A DNA stretch of 9,175 nucleotides. It comes from an uncultured Eubacteriales bacterium. GTDB taxonomy: Bacteria; Bacillota; Clostridia; Christensenellales; Aristaeellaceae. A model generated the notes under the pieces. That model ran no database searches. It was not told where the DNA came from and was given only the letters and a program-made list of their open reading frames with translations. Where the stretch lies: contig URJN01000071.1 in NCBI GenBank assembly GCA_900548125.1, positions 1 to 9,175 of the forward strand, given 5' to 3'. Below, one piece after another: positions 6,223 through 9,175 of the stretch (its first letter is position 1; every line of letters begins with the position of its first letter). A program made the translations under genes and the position numbers.

Positions 6223-6330
6223 CTTGTTGACATAAGCAAACTTGGCTTGAATAGCAAAATCAAGAAATTCAACTATTCTTTCATTTGCGGAAAGGGCTAT
6301 TCTCCCCCCTTCGGGGGAGAATAGCTTTTT
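6223..6330 (+). repeat. Intergenic look-alike segment A
   Basis: This segment and 8937-9043 share an order of blocks: CTTGTTGA at the start, AGCA, GAA(A)TTC, ATTCT with C/T-rich flank, TTGC, GAAAG, ATTCTCCCC, then an intrinsic terminator. Distance from CTTGTTGA to the terminator stem is 73 nt here and 72 nt in B. By eye this is partial similarity with gaps, so shared origin is likely but not certain. Confidence 0.35.
6296..6330 (+). terminator. Strong intrinsic terminator
   Basis: GCTATTCTCCCCC (6296-6308) pairs perfectly over 13 bp with GGGGGAGAATAGC (6313-6325) around a CTTC loop, followed by TTTTT (6326-6330). It should end the ABC-TetR transcript. No convincing promoter is seen in the 72 nt between it and the next start codon, so it may instead, or in addition, control read-through into the UvrA-like gene. 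Confidence 0.9.
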
Positions 6331-6392
6331 GTCTACAGTCTGAAGGATTTTCTGTTTCCAAAGCGAATTGACCGAAGAACACCGTCTCTTTT

Positions 6393-6397
6393 GGAGG
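6393..6397 (+). promoter_or_regulatory. Ribosome binding site fixing the UvrA-like start
   Basis: GGAGG lies 5 nt before ATG at 6403. The in-frame TTG at 6391 overlaps this site and therefore cannot be the start served by it. Confidence 0.8.
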
Positions 6398-6402
6398 TTT
6401 GC

Positions 6403-8898
6403 ATGCAAAACAACATTGACCATATCGAGATCCGCGGTGCGCGGGTTCATAATCTCAAGCGGATTGACGTGGATATCCCGCTGGGCAAGATTGTCGCCGT
6501 GGCAGGCGTATCCGGTTCGGGCAAATCGTCCCTTGCGCTGGGCGTACTTTATGCCGAAGGCTCGCGCCGTTATCTGGATGCGCTTTCCACCTATACGCGC
6601 CGCCGCATGACCCAGGCACCCAAGGCAGACGTAGACGAAGTGCTTTATGTTCCCGCCGCCCTCGCCCTCCATCAGCGTCCCGGCGTGCCCGGCATCCGCA
6701 GTACGTTCGGTACAGGCACGGAGCTGCTGAACAGCCTGCGCCTGATGTTTTCCCGCCTTGCCAGCCATCGCTGTCCGAACGGGCATACCGTCGCGCCGAC
6801 GCTCGCCGTCGCCGCCGGTCAGAAGCTGACCTGTCCCGAATGCGGGGCGAACTTCTATGCGCCCTCCGCCGAAGAGCTTGCTTTCAACAGTCAGGGCGCA
6901 TGCCGAACCTGCGATGGCACGGGCGTCGTCCGCACGGTAGACCGCGCTTCGCTGGTTCCGGATGAGTCGCTGACCATCGACGAGGGCGCAGTCGCGCCGT
7001 GGAACTCGCTGATGTGGTCGCTGATGACGGATGTCTGCCGCGAAATGGGCGTGCGCACGGATGTCCCCTTCCGCGATCTGACAGAGCGGGAAAAGGAAAT
7101 CGTCTACGACGGACCTGCGGAAAAGAAGCATATCTTTTATCACCCCAAAGGTTCCAATCAGGCAGGCGAACTGGATTTCACCTATTACAGTGCCGTCCGA
7201 ACGGTCGAAAACGCGCTCTCCAAGGTCAAGGATGAAACGGGCATGAAGCGCGTGGAGAAATTTCTCCGGCTGGATGTCTGCCCGGACTGCGGCGGCAGCC
7301 GCCTGAGCGCGGCGGCACGCGCCCCAAAGCTGCGCGGCATATCGCTGGATGAAGCCTGCCGCATGACGCTGGTGGATTTGGTGCAGTGGGTCGCAGGCGT
7401 GCCGGACAGCCTGCCAAAGGAAATGCAGCCGATGGCAAAAAGCATTTGCGATTCGTTCCAAAATGTCGCCGCTCGGCTGATGGATTTAGGGCTTGGCTAC
7501 CTGACCCTCGACCGCTCGTCCTCCACGCTCTCCACCGGCGAACGCCAGCGCATGCAGCTTGCCCGCGCCGTCCGCAACCGGACGACCGGCGTGCTTTATG
7601 TGCTGGATGAACCTTCCATCGGTTTGCATCCGGCAAACATCGTCGGCTTGATCGGCGTCATGCGCGACCTGATTGCCGACGGAAACTCCGTCATTCTCGT
7701 TGACCACGACACGCAGATTCTCTCCCAAGCGGATTGGATGATTGAAATGGGTCCGCAGGCAGGCGCGAACGGCGGATACGTCATCGCGCAGGGTTCGCTT
7801 GCCGATATCGCGCAGAATCCCGCCTCCCAGATTGCGCCGTTCTTCTCCGAAAAAGCAAGCCTGCCGATGCGCCGCCGCGCAAGCCGGGACGAGCTGTTTG
7901 CCCTCGGGCGCATCCATCTGTCCACCCGCGCCATCCACACCGTCAAGCCGCTGGATGTCGATATTCCCAAAGGGCGGCTGACCGTCGTCACGGGTGTTTC
8001 CGGTTCGGGCAAAACGACGCTCGTTTTGGAAAGCCTTGTGCCTGCGCTCGCCGCGAAGGCAAGCCACAGTGCCCTGCCCGACCACGTCCGCGCACTGGAC
8101 GCGGAAGGCATCGCGCAGGTCAAGCTCATCGACGCGACGCCCATCGGCATCAATGTTCGCTCGACCGTTGCGACCTACGCCAATGTCCACGATGAACTGC
8201 GCAAGATATTCGCCCGAACGCCGGATGCCAAGCGGCTCGGCTACAAGGCGGGCGATTTCTCCTACAACACCGGCAAGCTGCGCTGCCCGATGTGCGACGG
8301 AACGGGCGAAATCAGTCTGGATGTTCAGTTCCTGCCGGATGTGGATATTCCCTGCCCCCAGTGCCGCGGCTCGCGTTACAGCCGCGACGCAGAAGCCGTC
8401 CGCTACGAAAACAAGCAAGGCACCGCCTACACCCTGCCCGAATTGATGGATATGGATGTCAGCGAAGCCCTTCATGCCTGCGCCGACATGAAGCTGGTGA
8501 GCCAGCGTCTTCGGGTTTTGCAGGATTTGGGGCTTGGCTACCTGACGTTGGGCGAAGAAACGCCCAGTCTTTCCGGCGGCGAAGCACAGCGTTTGAAGCT
8601 GGCGAGCGAAATGGGGCGTGCACAGGGCGATTCCGTCTTTGTCTTTGATGAGCCGACCATCGGTTTGCATCCGCTGGACGTGCAGACGCTTCTGCGCGTC
8701 TTTGAAACGCTCATCGAAAGCGGCGCAACCGTCATCGTCATCGAGCATGATCTGGATGTCATCCGAAGTGCCGATTATATCATCGACATGGGTCCCGACG
8801 GCGGCGCGGCAGGCGGAAAAATCGTCGCCTGCGGCACGCCGGACGAGATTGCCGCAAGCCCCGAAAGCATAACCGGAAGATTTTTGGAAAGGCGTTAA
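6403..8898 (+). CDS. UvrA paralogue without UvrB-binding domain (UvrA2/DrrC-like)
   Basis: An 831-residue protein, shorter than repair UvrA (about 940). It has two ABC modules. Module I: Walker A GVSGSGKSS (35-43), signature LSTGERQR (376-383), Walker B VLYVLDEP (397-404), H435. Module II: Walker A GVSGSGKTT (531-539), signature LSGGEAQR (723-730), Walker B VFDEP (747-751), H782. The UvrA zinc finger is intact as C628-x2-C631-x19-C651-x2-C654, the spacing known from E. coli UvrA, followed by the UvrA-like box RGSRYSRDAEAVRY. Cysteine pairs also occur at 167/170 and 293/296. Where UvrA carries its UvrB-binding domain there are only about 45 residues with C124, H128, C144 and C147, a likely small zinc ribbon. 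It should bind DNA and ATP as a dimer but probably does not load UvrB. Deinococcus UvrA2 and Streptomyces DrrC share this reduction and are tied to tolerance of DNA-damaging drugs; a role here is inference. Confidence 0.92.
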   Translation: MQNNIDHIEIRGARVHNLKRIDVDIPLGKIVAVAGVSGSGKSSLALGVLYAEGSRRYLDALSTYTRRRMTQAPKADVDEVLYVPAALALHQRPGVPGIRSTFGTGTELLNSLRLMFSRLASHRCPNGHTVAPTLAVAAGQKLTCPECGANFYAPSAEELAFNSQGACRTCDGTGVVRTVDRASLVPDESLTIDEGAVAPWNSLMWSLMTDVCREMGVRTDVPFRDLTEREKEIVYDGPAEKKHIFYHPKGSNQAGELDFTYYSAVRTVENALSKVKDETGMKRVEKFLRLDVCPDCGGSRLSAAARAPKLRGISLDEACRMTLVDLVQWVAGVPDSLPKEMQPMAKSICDSFQNVAARLMDLGLGYLTLDRSSSTLSTGERQRMQLARAVRNRTTGVLYVLDEPSIGLHPANIVGLIGVMRDLIADGNSVILVDHDTQILSQADWMIEMGPQAGANGGYVIAQGSLADIAQNPASQIAPFFSEKASLPMRRRASRDELFALGRIHLSTRAIHTVKPLDVDIPKGRLTVVTGVSGSGKTTLVLESLVPALAAKASHSALPDHVRALDAEGIAQVKLIDATPIGINVRSTVATYANVHDELRKIFARTPDAKRLGYKAGDFSYNTGKLRCPMCDGTGEISLDVQFLPDVDIPCPQCRGSRYSRDAEAVRYENKQGTAYTLPELMDMDVSEALHACADMKLVSQRLRVLQDLGLGYLTLGEETPSLSGGEAQRLKLASEMGRAQGDSVFVFDEPTIGLHPLDVQTLLRVFETLIESGATVIVIEHDLDVIRSADYIIDMGPDGGAAGGKIVACGTPDEIAASPESITGRFLERR

Positions 8899-8936
8899 AG
8901 GCGTCATCCCCGGCATTTCCTGAAAACAGATTTCAC

Positions 8937-9043
8937 CTTGTTGATATCAGGCTGCTTGACACGAACAGCAGAGCCGTGAATTCTCGATGATTCTCCTATT
9001 GCACGAAAGCCATTCTCCCCAAAATGAGGAAAATGGCTTTTTT
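8937..9043 (+). repeat. Intergenic look-alike segment B
   Basis: Partner of the segment at 6223-6330, with the same order of short blocks from CTTGTTGA to ATTCTCCCC and a terminator at the end, located about 40 nt after the stop of the UvrA-like gene. A TTGACA at 8956-8961 has only a poor -10 (AATTCT, 8979-8984) behind it, so a small RNA promoter is not well supported. Confidence 0.35.
9006..9043 (+). terminator. Intrinsic terminator of the UvrA-like gene
   Basis: AAAGCCATT (9006-9014) pairs with AATGGCTTT (9032-9040); after one mismatch TCC (9016-9018) pairs with GGA (9028-9030), loop 9 nt. A run of six T (9038-9043) completes it. The poorer T-run on the other strand argues for rightward use. 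Confidence 0.82.
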
Positions 9044-9071
9044 GTATTCCCTGCATGGGATCGGATTTTTC

Positions 9072-9100
9072 TTGACAAACATCCGAAATCGGATTATACT
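9072..9100 (+). promoter_or_regulatory. Strong rightward promoter for a gene beyond the right edge
   Basis: TTGACA (9072-9077), 17-bp spacer, TATACT (9095-9100): full -35 match, 5 of 6 in the -10, ideal spacing. The start point would be near 9107. The spacer consists of a palindromic operator, so the promoter is almost certainly regulated. Frames open at ATG 9131 and 9139 lack a ribosome site, so the true start is probably outside the window. Confidence 0.8.
9077..9094. promoter_or_regulatory. Operator O1 inside the promoter spacer
   Basis: AAACATCCGAAATCGGAT, whose core ATCCGA-AA-TCGGAT is a perfect 6+6 dyad. It fills the space between -35 and -10, the usual place for a TetR- or MarR-type repressor site. 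A lone half-site TCGGAT also lies at 9061-9066. Confidence 0.7.
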
Positions 9101-9118
9101 AGTTTTCACTTAATTTAT

Positions 9119-9136
9119 ATCCGATTTCGGATGTTT
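9119..9136. promoter_or_regulatory. Operator O2, exact inverted copy of O1
   Basis: ATCCGATTTCGGATGTTT is the exact reverse complement of O1 over 18 bp, with 24 bp between them; core centres are 38 bp apart. It lies just downstream of the predicted start point. A TATAAA on the minus strand (9119-9114) abuts it but has no fitting -35. Confidence 0.7.
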
Positions 9137-9145
9137 GCATGTCAT

Positions 9146-9171
9146 CGGAAAGACGATTTTTCGTCCATCCG
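9146..9171 (+). other. Hairpin in the leader of the right-edge transcript
   Basis: GACGA (9152-9156) pairs with TCGTC (9161-9165) around TTTT; beyond a 2-nt internal loop CGGA (9146-9149) pairs with TCCG (9168-9171). It would be in the 5' leader. No T-run follows within the window. Confidence 0.35.
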
Positions 9172-9175
9172 TTCC

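Noticed and set aside
6227..6255. Promoter TTGACA with 17-bp spacer before the UvrA-like gene
   Set aside because: The -10 candidate AATAGC matches the consensus in only three positions; no better hexamer lies at 16-19 bp, so it is not listed as a promoter.
5956..7461. 501-residue open frame on the minus strand
   Set aside because: It crosses the TetR 3' end, a terminator and the UvrA-like 5' half in antisense and is low in recognisable motifs; a shadow frame.
7486..8916. 476-residue open frame on the minus strand
   Set aside because: Antisense to the well-supported second half of the UvrA-like gene; no ribosome site or family motif.

Overview
The window looks like chromosome from a fairly GC-rich member of the Clostridia (Firmicutes). 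Coding sequence is dense, strong AGGAGG-type ribosome binding sites sit before every complete gene, GTG and TTG starts occur beside ATG, the sigma-A promoters are near consensus, and a GC-rich double-hairpin repeat lies at the left edge. An Oscillospiraceae/Ruminococcaceae-like host is a guess from overall style; no ribosomal or other marker gene is present.

Layout. (1) Positions 1-1089, minus strand: an XRE-type helix-turn-helix regulator with a long TPR-like C-terminal region. Its frame is still open at position 1 and its last codons run through the hairpin repeat. (2) Positions 1090-1353: a divergent control region. It has a consensus rightward promoter (TTGACA, 17 bp, TATAAT), a weaker leftward promoter, and two copies of a split motif (identical 11-bp arms, different 8-bp centres) in the leader of the rightward operon. 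(3) Positions 1354-6185, plus strand: a probable four-gene operon encoding a MacB/LolD-type ABC ATPase, an FtsX-type permease with eight predicted membrane segments, an exported HlyD/MacA-like adaptor, and a TetR-type regulator. (4) Positions 6186-6402: a hairpin, a perfect 13-bp intrinsic terminator and a possible alternative pairing scheme. (5) Positions 6403-8898, plus strand: a short UvrA paralogue with two ABC modules and no UvrB-binding domain, of the UvrA2/DrrC-like kind. (6) Positions 8899-9175: a terminator, then a strong rightward promoter whose whole spacer is a palindromic operator; an inverted copy of that operator lies downstream. The gene it drives is beyond the right edge.

How the parts may work together (inference): ATPase, permease and adaptor would form an export machine for an amphipathic or toxic compound, or move material across the envelope. 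The TetR protein at the end of the operon is the natural candidate for its ligand-sensing repressor, with the twin split sites in the leader as candidate targets. The XRE protein is an alternative regulator. UvrA2/DrrC-like proteins have been linked to resistance against DNA-binding drugs, so the neighbouring UvrA paralogue fits a detoxification theme, although the strong terminator separates the two units. All genes belong to known families. The less explained material is regulatory DNA: the twin split sites, the operator-in-spacer promoter, the terminator upstream of the UvrA-like gene, and two look-alike intergenic segments.
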